Shown: positions 44,044 to 53,042, counted from the first letter of the stretch. The stretch: 64,000 nucleotides of DNA from an uncultured Lachnospiraceae bacterium (GCA_902779445.1 CACZBM010000007.1:1-64000); one strand, 5' to 3'. Notes: a model not told the origin generated them from the letters alone. Translations and numbers: made by a program.

Positions 44044-44298
44044 ATGGATAAGAAGAACAGAATTAATGATGATATGCTCGAAAATGTAAACGGCGGATAC
44101 CTTTTCTTAAGCGAGGGAATAAGCGGTGCCGACCCGGATTATCCCTGGGAGATAATAGATGATAAAGGGGATGTAAAGGGAAGATTTTCCAAAAACGAAT
44201 TTGAATCGGCCCGGAAAGCTGCAAAAGCTATGGGATACAGTGATGAAGTCATCGGCTGGGACGAGCTTTGTAGGATCAGGAAAGACCATGGCAGGTAA
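44044..44298 (+). CDS. Small protein with double-glycine-type leader (RiPP/bacteriocin-like)
   Basis: 84 residues. MDKKNRINDDMLENVNGGY has the form of a double-glycine leader (hydrophobic M/L plus ENVNGG at 13-18), the site cut and exported by peptidase-containing ABC transporters. The remaining 66 residues are not typically bacteriocin-like: they look like a small folded domain (PWEIIDDKGDVKGRFSKNEF then SARKAAKAMGYSDEVIGWDEL) with one Cys. Such leader-plus-domain proteins recur in Lachnospiraceae. No modification enzyme or peptidase transporter is adjacent. Strong promoter and AAAGGAG site indicate real expression. Function unknown. Confidence 0.8.
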   Translation: MDKKNRINDDMLENVNGGYLFLSEGISGADPDYPWEIIDDKGDVKGRFSKNEFESARKAAKAMGYSDEVIGWDELCRIRKDHGR

Positions 44299-44310
44299 GT
44301 GGGATCTCCC

Positions 44311-46962
44311 TCACCCAATGCTCTCTACAATATGGCTGCCATAATCGTCCTCGATGATCCGGAGCTTTGCAGGTATCTGATCCTGTAGGATCTGCACGTG
44401 AGAGATGATCCCCACAAGTCCATTTGCCTCTTGAATGCTGTTTAATACATTCATGGCATCTTCGATGGATTCATCATCAAGGGAGCCAAATCCTTCATCT
44501 ATAAAAAGGGCATCTATCCGGATGCCTTTTTTCTGTGCGATCGTAGACATTCCGATCGAAAGCGCAAGAGAGGCCAGGAATTTCTCGCCTCCTGAGAGAG
44601 TGCTGACAGATCTCCCCTCATGTTCCCCGCTATACTTGTCATAAACCTTGAGTTCAAGGCCACGCTTATTTGTGCCCTGTACTTTATCATCGGACCTGAA
44701 GAGGCGGTATCTGCCTCCATGAACCATTTCCAGCATCTTATTTGCTTCTGCGATCACAGATGAAAACATGATGCCGAGGACATACCGTTGAAGCCCGGTA
44801 CCGGAATCGCCCCGGAGTTTTTTCGCAAAAGCAAAATCCTCATCTGCTTCCCTTATTCTTTCATCCATTCCCTCATCTTTTGCCTTGAGATCCTTAAGTT
44901 TATCTGACAGCCTTTCGATCTCTTTTGATAGCACGGCTTTTTTTCTTATATATTCTGCCCTGGCTTTTTCTGCGTTATCGAGCGCTTCCCTGCATTTTTC
45001 TTCATCAGGTTCTTCGATGTCCTTAAGCTCTTTTTTCAGGGCTTCAAGACTTTCGCCTGAAGACCTGACATCCGCATCATATGCTGCCATGCGGCTTGTC
45101 AGGTTATTTAATTCATCAGTTGTAAGCATGAGTTTTTGAGCCTCTTCTTCTGACTTAAATCCATTATCCTTAAGGCCCTTTTCCACAGCCTTCAAAGCTT
45201 CGTCATACTTTTTCTTGGCGTTTTTACATTCATTTAAAGAGGCCGCAGTCTGTGTCCTTGCTTCGGTATAGGCTTCCTTTGCCTTCTTTTCTTCTTCGAA
45301 AAGACCTGATCTTAGCTTTTCATATGCTTCAATGCTATCTGCGAGCTCTTCTATAACATCTTCAAGCTCTTCTAATGCCGATATCCCTTCTATGAGATTT
45401 TTCTTTTTCTCTTCAAGTTCAGCCGAAAAAGCTGCTTCTTCCATTCTGGATCTTTCAAGGGCATCATGTTTCTCTTTTTCAAGCTTTTTAAGCTTTTCGA
45501 GTTCATCAGACCTTTCCTGAAGTTCCAGATATTTTTTATCGCACTCTTTCTTTTTCCTGTCTACCATAGCTCTGGTAGTAGAATTATCTGCGGAGCATGC
45601 CTTATTCGGGTGCTCGGTACTGCCGCATACAGGGCATGGCTCCCCGTCTTTCAGACTGGCAGCAAGTTCTCCGGTTATCCCTGAAAGATACCGGTTTAAG
45701 AGCTCCCCGTGTTCCGACTCGAGTCTCCTGTAATCATTTTTGAGCGCAATGATCTCTTTTGATACAGCGTCAGAACGCATCCTTACGGATTCTTCCTGTG
45801 ACAGGGCATCAGCTGTTTTCTTTTTTCCTTCATTCAGCTTATTCTCTGCTTCATCAATACCTGCATAGTCATCCCGTTTACCTTCGTAACGGATCCTTTT
45901 ACTTTTCAGATCTTCAATCTCTTTTTCTTTTTCAAGATGGGATTTCAATTTTTCTGCAGCTTTTTCTGCAGCTTTCATTTTTCCGGCTTCAGCCTTTTTT
46001 GCGGTTTCCTCTTCTGCCCTTCTTTTTTCGTATGCTTCAAAAGTGCTGCGGAGCGTGTCCAGTAAGGGCTTCACTGTTTCAGCGCGTTTTGCATCACCTG
46101 CTTCTTTCTCCCACAGTTCCCTTTCAGCTTTTTCTTCTTCCAGTTTTTTTACAGTTCTTTCCGCTTTGTGCAGATCTTCAAATCTCTTAATAACCGACAG
46201 GATCTCCTGCTGCGCCTTTATTATTCCGTCGTGATCCTCTTTTTCATTATCATTATCCAATGCCTTTTCTTCACCCTGCTTATTTTTAACCATAAGCTCC
46301 AGCTGGGACAATGACTCGCAGCCTTCCTCTGAAAGACTTATCCTGATCTTTTCCCGTACTTCCTTAAGGGAGTTTTTTCTGCTTTCCGCCTTGGCATAAA
46401 ACCTGTCTGCGATCTGCTGCCACTTTTCTTCACCGAAGATACTGATCAGGATCTTTTCTTTTTCATCCGAAGGAGATGTGAGAAGCTTCTCAAACTGTCC
46501 CTGAGGAAGGACAATGACCTGACGGAACTGACCGTATTCCAGGCCTATTATCTCTACTGCTTTTTCATTCAGAGCTTTCTCTTTCGGGTTTTCCATAATG
46601 GGCTTCCACACTCCGTCAGCTCCCTTTTCAGCCACATTGTAGGAAGCAGACAGGTTCTTACGCTTCCTTTCCAGCCTCCGCTCAAAGAGATAGTATTTTC
46701 CGTTATTTTCAAATTCAAACCTGACAAAGGTGGTGGCATCAAAAGCCGCGTTTGTGCAGCGCATTGCCTCAAGATCATTTCTGCCGTTGCCGCTGCTTTT
46801 CCCGAAAAGCGCAAATGTCATGGCATCTATGATCATTGTTTTCCCTATGCCTGTTTTTCCGCATATCAGAAAGAGTCCCTTTGAAGCTATGGCTCCGAAG
46901 TCGACCATTTCATATCCGGCATACGGTCCGAATGCCTGAAATTCTATTTTTAAGGGCTTCAT
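44311..46962 (-). CDS. sbcC: Exonuclease subunit SbcC (Rad50-like ATPase)
   Basis: 883 residues. N-terminal ATPase half LKIEFQAFGPYAGYEMVDFG and Walker A CGKTGIGKTMIIDAMTFALFG; long coiled-coil arms rich in E/K; zinc hook PCPVCGSTEHPNKAC (~440); C-terminal half with signature SVSTLSGGEKFLASLALSIG and Walker B DALFIDEGFGSLD. Shorter than the E. coli protein (~1050), as in many Firmicutes. With SbcD it opens hairpin and blocked DNA ends. Overlaps sbcD by 4 bp; convergent with the GG-leader gene, 12 bp apart. Confidence 0.93.
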   Translation of the reverse strand: MKPLKIEFQAFGPYAGYEMVDFGAIASKGLFLICGKTGIGKTMIIDAMTFALFGKSSGNGRNDLEAMRCTNAAFDATTFVRFEFENNGKYYLFERRLERKRKNLSASYNVAEKGADGVWKPIMENPKEKALNEKAVEIIGLEYGQFRQVIVLPQGQFEKLLTSPSDEKEKILISIFGEEKWQQIADRFYAKAESRKNSLKEVREKIRISLSEEGCESLSQLELMVKNKQGEEKALDNDNEKEDHDGIIKAQQEILSVIKRFEDLHKAERTVKKLEEEKAERELWEKEAGDAKRAETVKPLLDTLRSTFEAYEKRRAEEETAKKAEAGKMKAAEKAAEKLKSHLEKEKEIEDLKSKRIRYEGKRDDYAGIDEAENKLNEGKKKTADALSQEESVRMRSDAVSKEIIALKNDYRRLESEHGELLNRYLSGITGELAASLKDGEPCPVCGSTEHPNKACSADNSTTRAMVDRKKKECDKKYLELQERSDELEKLKKLEKEKHDALERSRMEEAAFSAELEEKKKNLIEGISALEELEDVIEELADSIEAYEKLRSGLFEEEKKAKEAYTEARTQTAASLNECKNAKKKYDEALKAVEKGLKDNGFKSEEEAQKLMLTTDELNNLTSRMAAYDADVRSSGESLEALKKELKDIEEPDEEKCREALDNAEKARAEYIRKKAVLSKEIERLSDKLKDLKAKDEGMDERIREADEDFAFAKKLRGDSGTGLQRYVLGIMFSSVIAEANKMLEMVHGGRYRLFRSDDKVQGTNKRGLELKVYDKYSGEHEGRSVSTLSGGEKFLASLALSIGMSTIAQKKGIRIDALFIDEGFGSLDDESIEDAMNVLNSIQEANGLVGIISHVQILQDQIPAKLRIIEDDYGSHIVESIG

Positions 46963-48104
46963 CTGTTTATTTCCTCTTTTTCAAACTCACTCAGTGCTTC
47001 CGTGAAAAGACCTTTAAGATGCTCATTTGGTTCTTCTTCCAGCATATCTTTACAGTATTGTGAAAAAACAGATTGGGGATCCGTATCGGCGTGTTCAAAT
47101 TCCTCTACCGTCATCGTGATACTTACATCATCCTTCTCAATATCCTTCCCGGATATCTCCAGAAGATTCGCGTATCTCTCTCTGAAGGCTGCTATGGAGT
47201 CCATACCGATAAAACTGTCAGTTACTTCCAGTTTCACATACCCTTTAAGGATATCATCTTCATAGTCCGCTCTCATCAACTCCTCAAAGCTTCCCTTAAG
47301 CGTTGACCTTTTATGAAGCTGCGGCAGGGGGATCACCTTCTGCTCCCATGTATCTGTATCTATTATCGTAACGCTCTTTTGCTGCGTTTCTTCTTTTCCG
47401 AAGGAATAAGGAACCGGAGATCCGCTGTACCGTATTTTATCATTTATCTTCTGGGGTCCGTGAAGATGGCCGAGCGCCACATAGTCGAAACCCTTAAATA
47501 CATGTGAACCGATCATCGAAGCTTTGCCGACTTCTGCAGCCCTGTCACTTACAGAAGTTTCTGCGTTCACTATAAAGGCATGGGCCACAAGGATATTTTT
47601 ATGACCTTTTATAAATGATGAGCGGAAGGTATCCAGCACCACCCCATATGCATCTTCAAGGGATCTTATCTCATCCGCTTTTTCCGGAAATACGGATATG
47701 ACCTTATCGGTCGATATCCAGGGAAGAAGATAAATATCTGTATCACCATGATTGATCACAAAAGGCTTTTCTTCCAGTGCCCCTGAAATATACAGTCCGC
47801 TTTTTTTAAGAAGCTCACTGCACTGGGAGATCCGCTCGGCACCATCATGGTTCCCGGCTATGGCATAGACAGGGATACCCATGGTAACACATATATCTGT
47901 CATTGCTTCGTCGTAGATATGAATAGCCTCGGATGATGCAATGCTTTTATCAAAGATATCTCCTGCTAAGAGGATCCCGTCCACTTTTTCATCTGCCGCG
48001 ACCTTTAATATATTTTTTATGGCATATTTCTGATCATCCGCATATGAAACTCCTCCACGGAATGAAAGTCCCAGATGCCAGTCAGATGTATGCAGAAATC
48101 TCAT
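46959..48104 (-). CDS. sbcD: Exonuclease subunit SbcD (Mre11-like nuclease)
   Basis: 381 residues. Calcineurin-type phosphoesterase motifs in order: LHTSDWHLG, ILLAGDIFD, AIAGNHDG, NILVAHAF and LGHLHGP, binding two metal ions. Partner of SbcC in DNA end processing. C-terminal ~110 residues are the capping and SbcC-binding region. Ribosome site AGGAGG before the ATG at 48104. Confidence 0.94.
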   Translation of the reverse strand: MRFLHTSDWHLGLSFRGGVSYADDQKYAIKNILKVAADEKVDGILLAGDIFDKSIASSEAIHIYDEAMTDICVTMGIPVYAIAGNHDGAERISQCSELLKKSGLYISGALEEKPFVINHGDTDIYLLPWISTDKVISVFPEKADEIRSLEDAYGVVLDTFRSSFIKGHKNILVAHAFIVNAETSVSDRAAEVGKASMIGSHVFKGFDYVALGHLHGPQKINDKIRYSGSPVPYSFGKEETQQKSVTIIDTDTWEQKVIPLPQLHKRSTLKGSFEELMRADYEDDILKGYVKLEVTDSFIGMDSIAAFRERYANLLEISGKDIEKDDVSITMTVEEFEHADTDPQSVFSQYCKDMLEEEPNEHLKGLFTEALSEFEKEEINR

Positions 48105-48149
48105 GCTGTGCCTCCTGCATGTATACTGTATTGTGTGAATATACTTACG

Positions 48150-48178
48150 ATTATACCATCATTGACGTTATATTTTCA
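48150..48178 (-). promoter_or_regulatory. Promoter of sbcDC
   Basis: Minus-strand TATAAT (48150-48155), with TGAAAA (48173-48178) 17 bp upstream; leader about 40 nt. Overlaps the opposing GH13 promoter. Confidence 0.45.
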
Positions 48179-48190
48179 GATGTGTAATAA
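48162..48190 (+). promoter_or_regulatory. Promoter of the GH13 lipoprotein gene
   Basis: TTGACG (48162-48167), 17-bp spacer, TAATAA (48185-48190), 31 bp before the ATG. Overlaps the minus-strand sbcD promoter, so the two could compete. Confidence 0.5.
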
Positions 48191-48221
48191 TGGAAAAAAA
48201 TTTTGAATCAGGATTGGAATA

Positions 48222-50015
48222 ATGAATAGAAGAATAAAGGCAATAATCTCAATTTTTTGTTTAACCGCAATAATTCTAACGGGGTGTTCGAATATGACGA
48301 ATAACAATCTATCTGAAGGATCATCTGATGATCTTTTGTGGTGGCAGAAGACAAATGCCTATGAAATATACGTTAACAGCTTCCAGGACTCGGACGGAGA
48401 CGGATACGGCGACCTAAACGGGATCCGCTCAAAGCTTGACCATCTGAAGAGTCTCGGTGTCGGAGCGGTCTGGCTCACTCCCGTATATGAATCGCCCATG
48501 ATGGATAACGGCTATGATGTGGCGGATTATTATGCCATAAACCCGAGATACGGCACGATGGAGGATATGGATGCCCTGATAAAAGAAGCAGATGAAAAAG
48601 GGATCCATGTGGTTATGGATCTTGTTTTTAACCATACCTCCGATCAGAACGAATGGTTCCTCGCTTCTAAAAAGAGCAGGGATAATGAATACAGTGACTG
48701 GTATATCTGGAGGGATCCGAAAGAGGATGGGAGCGAACCGAATAACTGGAGAAGTATCTTCGGCGGATCTGCCTGGACCTGGTGTGAAGAAAGACAGCAG
48801 TATTATCTTCATACCTTCGCTTCTGCGCAGCCTGACCTGAACTGGGAAAACCCGGATGTGAGACAGGCCCTTTGTGATATAGCCAATTTCTGGATAGAAA
48901 AAGGAGCCGGCGGTTTCCGTATGGATGCAATACCCTATATCAAGAAGCCTGCGGATTTTTCCGACGGGCCGGTGGATGACTCGGAAGGACGCGCTGATAT
49001 TCATAAGATGACCGCCAATACTGACGGTATCCTTGACTTTCTTAGTGAATTCAAAACCAAGGTTACGGAAGGGAAGGATGTCTTTACAGTCGGAGAAGCA
49101 AACGGGGTAAGTCCGGATCAGCTGAAATACTGGGTTGGAAGTGAAGGTGTCTTTGACATGATATTCGAGTTCAGTCACGTCAATCTCGACTTCAAGGAAA
49201 GTGAGACCTGGTGCAAAACCGGAAGCTGGCTTCTCACCGATCTGAAAAAGGCTCTTACCGACAGCCAGAAGGCAACTGCTTCAAACGGCTGGTACCCGAT
49301 CTATTTTGAAAACCATGATAAACCGCGTTCCATAGATCATTTCTTCCCGGGTAATACAGATCCGGTACTGGCAGGGAAGGCCCTGGGAACCGTGCTTCTG
49401 ACCCTCAGGGGAACTCCTTTCATATATCAGGGAGAGGAACTGGGATTTACGAATGTTGCCTGGGACTCGATAGATGACTATGATGACCTGAATTCACACA
49501 GCCAGTATGAAATAGCACTTAGCGAGGGCTTTTCAGAAGAAGAGGCACTGGACTGTGTTCACAGATTAAGCCGTGACAATGCCCGGACTCCGATGCAGTG
49601 GGATATAAGTGATCAGGCCGGGTTTACTACAGGTACGCCCTGGCTTCCGGTTCATGATGATTATATTAATGAAAACGCAGAGACTGAGAGTAAAGACCCC
49701 TCTTCCGTCCTGTCCTGGTACCGTAAATTAACTTCATTCAGGAGTGAAAAAGCTGTGCTGATAAACGGAGCATATAAAGAGCTTCTTCCGGAAAGTGAAG
49801 AGATATATGCATTTGAACGAAAGAACGAAAATGACCGTATCGTCATACTCGTGAACTTCACCGGAGAAGATGTATCCTATGATCCGGAAAAGGCCGGCAT
49901 AGATAAGGCAGCCGGAGAAAAGATCCTGCATTCAAGCTATGAAGATATTAAAGATTCCGCACCTGCTTCCATTGGGAACCTAAGACCCTATGAAGCAGTG
50001 CTGATCGGAAGGTGA
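48222..50015 (+). CDS. Surface-anchored GH13 alpha-glucosidase/amylase-like lipoprotein
   Basis: 597 residues. Lipoprotein signal MNRRIKAIISIFCLTAIILTGC. GH13 barrel with NAYEIYVNSFQDSDGDGYGDLNGI, VMDLVFNHTSDQNEWF, GGFRMDAIPYI (nucleophile Asp), FTVGEANG (acid/base Glu) and FENHDKPRS (transition-state Asp), then a C-terminal beta domain. Closest by eye to oligo-1,6-glucosidase/alpha-glucosidase subfamilies, which are normally cytoplasmic; here the lipid anchor puts it outside. It would trim alpha-glucans or isomalto-oligosaccharides on the cell surface. Confidence 0.9.
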   Translation: MNRRIKAIISIFCLTAIILTGCSNMTNNNLSEGSSDDLLWWQKTNAYEIYVNSFQDSDGDGYGDLNGIRSKLDHLKSLGVGAVWLTPVYESPMMDNGYDVADYYAINPRYGTMEDMDALIKEADEKGIHVVMDLVFNHTSDQNEWFLASKKSRDNEYSDWYIWRDPKEDGSEPNNWRSIFGGSAWTWCEERQQYYLHTFASAQPDLNWENPDVRQALCDIANFWIEKGAGGFRMDAIPYIKKPADFSDGPVDDSEGRADIHKMTANTDGILDFLSEFKTKVTEGKDVFTVGEANGVSPDQLKYWVGSEGVFDMIFEFSHVNLDFKESETWCKTGSWLLTDLKKALTDSQKATASNGWYPIYFENHDKPRSIDHFFPGNTDPVLAGKALGTVLLTLRGTPFIYQGEELGFTNVAWDSIDDYDDLNSHSQYEIALSEGFSEEEALDCVHRLSRDNARTPMQWDISDQAGFTTGTPWLPVHDDYINENAETESKDPSSVLSWYRKLTSFRSEKAVLINGAYKELLPESEEIYAFERKNENDRIVILVNFTGEDVSYDPEKAGIDKAAGEKILHSSYEDIKDSAPASIGNLRPYEAVLIGR

Positions 50016-50018
50016 TCA

Positions 50019-50051
50019 TAAAAATTCAGCGGACCGTGAGTCCGCTGAATT
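50019..50051. terminator. Strong bidirectional terminator
   Basis: Perfect 12-bp stem AATTCAGCGGAC (50023-50034) / GTCCGCTGAATT (50040-50051) with loop CGTGA. On the minus strand it is followed by TTTTTAT, ending the TetR gene; on the plus strand it follows the GH13 gene. Confidence 0.85.
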
Positions 50052-50063
50052 GCTATCCGGGAT

Positions 50064-50648
50064 CTACTTACAGTACACATCACAGAAATGCCGGACATGA
50101 GCTTCAATGGTTTTCAATATCTTCTTCTGATGTTTAGGCTCCCTGTCGGCTTTAGCTATAAGAAGAACTGCCGGTGCAGATAATTCCAATGCCAGCATTT
50201 CAGGATCATCTTTTTTGATAAGTTTTTTCTTCATCATACCGGATATGATCTTCTCATACATCTTCAGAAGTCCGTCCACCTGATGCCTGGTAGTGATCTC
50301 TGCAAGCCGTTCATTCCGGAACTGTTCCTGTACAAGAAAGGTCCGTATCTTTTTTATCATCGGATCCTTGATCGTAAACCTGATCCTTTTCATGGTCATT
50401 TTGATAAACTCATCTTTACTATTGGGGATCTCCCCTGTGTGATTATCAGATCCGAAAAACTCATCATAGCGTTCCTCTGCGGCATCTATGAGAGCATTCA
50501 TTATATCCTGCTTGCTCTTAAAATGCTTATATAAAGAAGGGCCCTTGATCCCGACCCTTTCTGCGATCAGGTCGACACCTGTTCCGTCATATCCTCTCTC
50601 GGAAAATAAGGTTAAAGCTTCTTCCAGTATCCTGTCTTTTGTTGACAT
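50064..50648 (-). CDS. TetR/AcrR family transcriptional regulator
   Basis: 194 residues. N-terminal helix-turn-helix KDRILEEALTLFSERGYDGTGVDLIAERVGIKGPSLYKHFKSKQDIM is textbook TetR. The remaining helices form the ligand-binding and dimer domain. No adjacent transporter or enzyme suggests a target; convergent with the GH13 gene. A possible regulator of a distant operon. Confidence 0.9.
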   Translation of the reverse strand: MSTKDRILEEALTLFSERGYDGTGVDLIAERVGIKGPSLYKHFKSKQDIMNALIDAAEERYDEFFGSDNHTGEIPNSKDEFIKMTMKRIRFTIKDPMIKKIRTFLVQEQFRNERLAEITTRHQVDGLLKMYEKIISGMMKKKLIKKDDPEMLALELSAPAVLLIAKADREPKHQKKILKTIEAHVRHFCDVYCK

Positions 50649-50687
50649 TCCTATCCCCCTGCCTGATCAAATATCCGACTACTGTCC

Positions 50688-51698
50688 TCAATAACCCTCG
50701 GGGTTATTCTTCTGCCAGTTCCAGGAATCACGGCACATATCTTCGATCCCGTACTCTGCCTTCCAGCCCAGTTCTTTTTCGGCTTTCTCCGGGCTTGCAT
50801 AACAGGTAGCGATATCTCCGGCTCTTCTGGGCTTAATGCTGTATGGAATCTTTATATCATTAACCTTCTGGAAGGTGTTTACAAGCTCCAGCACAGAGTA
50901 TCCCTGTCCTGTACCGATATTGCAAATAAAGCATCCCGGGTTTTCTCTAAGCTTATCAATGGCTTTCACATGAGCTCTCGCGAGATCCACTACATGGATA
51001 TAATCCCTGACTCCGGTTCCGTCCGGTGTATCATAATCATTACCGAATATGCCAAGCTCCGGAAGCTTTCCAACCGCTACCTGTGTAATGTAAGGCATAA
51101 GGTTATTGGGTCTGCCCTTGGGGTTTTCTCCGATACGTCCTGACTTGTGAGCACCTATGGGATTAAAGTATCTCAGGATGACCATATTCCATTCGGGATC
51201 TGCTTTCTGCATATCGATAAGTATCTGTTCCAGCATCCACTTGGTCCAGCCATAGGGATTGGTGCAGGTACCCTTGGGACAGTTTTCTTTTATAGGGATC
51301 TCTGCGGGATCTCCGTATACCGTTGCGGAAGATGAGAAAACAAAGTTCTTCGCTCCGTGCTTTCTCATAACGTCCAGAAGTGTAAGTGTACCGCCGATAT
51401 TATTGCTGTAGTATTCCCAGGGCTTTTCAACAGATTCGCCGACAGACTTGAGGGATGCGAAATTAATGACTTCCTTTATATCATTTTCGGAAAAGATCTT
51501 TTCAAGAGCCTCTCTGTCAGATATGTCAGCAGTGTAGCTTTTTACCTTCTTTCCTGTAAGCTCTTCTACACGTTCAAGAGCCTTGGGAGAGGAATTGGAA
51601 TAATTATCCATTACCACAGCGTCATAACCGCCGTTCAAAAGCTCCACCAGTGTGTGGCTGCCGATAAATCCGGCACCTCCTGTCAATAAAATAGACAT
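50688..51698 (-). CDS. galE: UDP-glucose 4-epimerase
   Basis: 336 residues, standard GalE length. ILLTGGAGFIGSHTLVEL (NAD binding), SSSATVYGD, YGWTKWMLEQIL (catalytic YxxxK region), RYFNPIGAHKSGRIGENP and VRDYIHVVDLARAH. Interconverts UDP-glucose and UDP-galactose, linking the galactoside locus (53-64 kb) and glycan synthesis (1-14 kb). Start overlaps the mazG stop as TAATG. Confidence 0.95.
   Translation of the reverse strand: MSILLTGGAGFIGSHTLVELLNGGYDAVVMDNYSNSSPKALERVEELTGKKVKSYTADISDREALEKIFSENDIKEVINFASLKSVGESVEKPWEYYSNNIGGTLTLLDVMRKHGAKNFVFSSSATVYGDPAEIPIKENCPKGTCTNPYGWTKWMLEQILIDMQKADPEWNMVILRYFNPIGAHKSGRIGENPKGRPNNLMPYITQVAVGKLPELGIFGNDYDTPDGTGVRDYIHVVDLARAHVKAIDKLRENPGCFICNIGTGQGYSVLELVNTFQKVNDIKIPYSIKPRRAGDIATCYASPEKAEKELGWKAEYGIEDMCRDSWNWQKNNPEGY
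50690..50708 (-). other. Hairpin at the end of galE
   Basis: AATAACCC (50690-50697) and GGGTTATT (50701-50708) form an 8-bp stem with a 3-nt loop covering the last codons of galE. No T run follows, so its role is uncertain. Confidence 0.4.
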
Positions 51699-52177
51699 TA
51701 TCGTTTGCTCCTTTCTTTACGCTCTCTCGCCTTTGCTATGAGCTCCTCCGATTCACTGAAGGCCTCCTTCAGATATTCGTAATCATCTTCTTTTCCGGCT
51801 TTCTCCAGCTTTTTTATCTCTTCCCAGTTCTTCAGAACCTCTTCCGAATCTGAAACAGTTGTATCTCCGAACACGTGGGGATGCCTCCGGATCATCTTCT
51901 CGGTGATGCCTTCTATCACATCCTCTATGGTAAACATTCCTTCTTCCTCTGCAATACAGGCATGCATCATGATCTGCAGGAGAAGATCTCCCAGTTCTTC
52001 CTTAAGGTTCTCCGGGTTTCCCGTCCGGTCTAAAATATTGATGCCGGCAATGACCTCAGCTGACTCCTCGATACAGGCAGCCTTAAGGCTTGCGTGGGTC
52101 TGCTCCTGATCCCATGGACAACCGTCCTTGGCTCTAAGTCTCGCTATTATGGATCTGAACTCATCAAAGCACTTCAC
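51698..52177 (-). CDS. mazG: MazG-type nucleoside triphosphate pyrophosphohydrolase
   Basis: 159 residues, single MazG domain (half-length form). LRAKDGCPWDQEQTHASLKAACIEESAEVIAGI, EELGDLLLQIMMHA (the metal-binding EExxD motifs), and RRHPHVFGD. It hydrolyses abnormal or excess NTPs to NMP and pyrophosphate. Coupled to galE by a one-base overlap. Confidence 0.92.
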   Translation of the reverse strand: MKCFDEFRSIIARLRAKDGCPWDQEQTHASLKAACIEESAEVIAGINILDRTGNPENLKEELGDLLLQIMMHACIAEEEGMFTIEDVIEGITEKMIRRHPHVFGDTTVSDSEEVLKNWEEIKKLEKAGKEDDYEYLKEAFSESEELIAKARERKERSKR

Positions 52178-52234
52178 TGTCCCTTATGTTCCCTTTTCTT
52201 CTGAGTGTATTATCAATGTATATATAACAGGTTT

Positions 52235-52263
52235 ATTGTAGCTATTATACGTTAGCCCGTCAA
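52235..52263 (-). promoter_or_regulatory. Promoter of mazG-galE
   Basis: Minus-strand TTGACG (52258-52263), 17-bp spacer, TACAAT (52235-52240). It starts immediately downstream of the HTH-desulfoferrodoxin gene. Confidence 0.55.
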
Positions 52264-52266
52264 GTA

Positions 52267-52938
52267 TTATCCGAACAATATGTCTGCTGTCTTCTCCAGA
52301 TCCCGTCTTTCAGCCGCATCATCATATGATCTTTCTCTGTCATCAATACCCTTAACCACATCCATGGAAAACATTCCGTCCCGGTTACAGTAAAAATATA
52401 TTTTCTTTACTCCGGATATCTTAAACCGTGCCTCTGCATTTCCTTCCGGATAAAGTCTCACCATCTGCATTCTGTCTGAAGATGATGCTGCCACAAAAGA
52501 AATGTAATGGTTCTTAGTCATCTCATGATCTATCCTGACATAATACTCATCTTCGACGCGCTCAATAAAGATCATATGGTCCTCGTCCGGGCTTTCTGCT
52601 TCTGCCGGAAGGAGCTGTACTCCATGGCACTGTATGACTGCTTCTCCCATGCTGTGTATTGCATTCCCACAGATGGGACAAATATAGAATTTCGACCGCA
52701 TCATGTTCGCAGATACATTTTCATTCTTAATCCTGTTACCTGAGATCAGTTCCGTAACCGAGATATGAAAAGCATCGGCAATGGGCTCTAAAAGTGTTAT
52801 GTCCGGATATCCCTTTCCCGTTTCCCATTTACTTATGGTCTTATCAGTTACCCCGAGCATTTCAGCAAGCTGAAGCTGTGTCATTTTCTTTTGTTCGCGC
52901 ATCTTTCTTATCACTGCGCCTGTTACATACTGGTTCAT
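52267..52938 (-). CDS. XRE-type regulator fused to a desulfoferrodoxin-like domain
   Basis: 223 residues. Residues ~8-65 are an XRE/Cro helix-turn-helix (IRKMREQKKMTQLQLAEMLGVTDKTISKWETGKGYP). Residues ~84-210 align by eye with desulfoferrodoxin/superoxide reductase: CPICGNAIHSMGE, QLLPAEAESPDEDHMIFIERVEDEYYVRIDHEMTKNHYISFV and YFYCNRDGMFS. In superoxide reductase the iron is held by four His and one Cys; here three likely His (DEDH, IDHEM, NHYI) and the Cys (YCN) remain, while the last His (CNxH) is Asp. It may therefore sense superoxide, oxygen or iron rather than catalyse. AGGAGGAAAG site before the ATG. Confidence 0.82.
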   Translation of the reverse strand: MNQYVTGAVIRKMREQKKMTQLQLAEMLGVTDKTISKWETGKGYPDITLLEPIADAFHISVTELISGNRIKNENVSANMMRSKFYICPICGNAIHSMGEAVIQCHGVQLLPAEAESPDEDHMIFIERVEDEYYVRIDHEMTKNHYISFVAASSSDRMQMVRLYPEGNAEARFKISGVKKIYFYCNRDGMFSMDVVKGIDDRERSYDDAAERRDLEKTADILFG

Positions 52939-53042
52939 ACTTTCCTCCTACGTGCATTGCATTTTTCGGTTCTGATGAAATGATATATCTGCGTTTCAGC
53001 TTTAACCACCTACGGAAAGTAGAGAACACCGGGCAAACTGAT

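Noticed and set aside
44044..44298. Complete RiPP or bacteriocin gene cluster
   Set aside because: Only the leader-bearing small gene is present; no modification enzyme, immunity gene or peptidase transporter in the neighbourhood.
48429..49178. 249-codon minus-strand open frame
   Set aside because: Lies wholly opposite the GH13 gene, whose catalytic motifs are intact; no family features in the antisense product.
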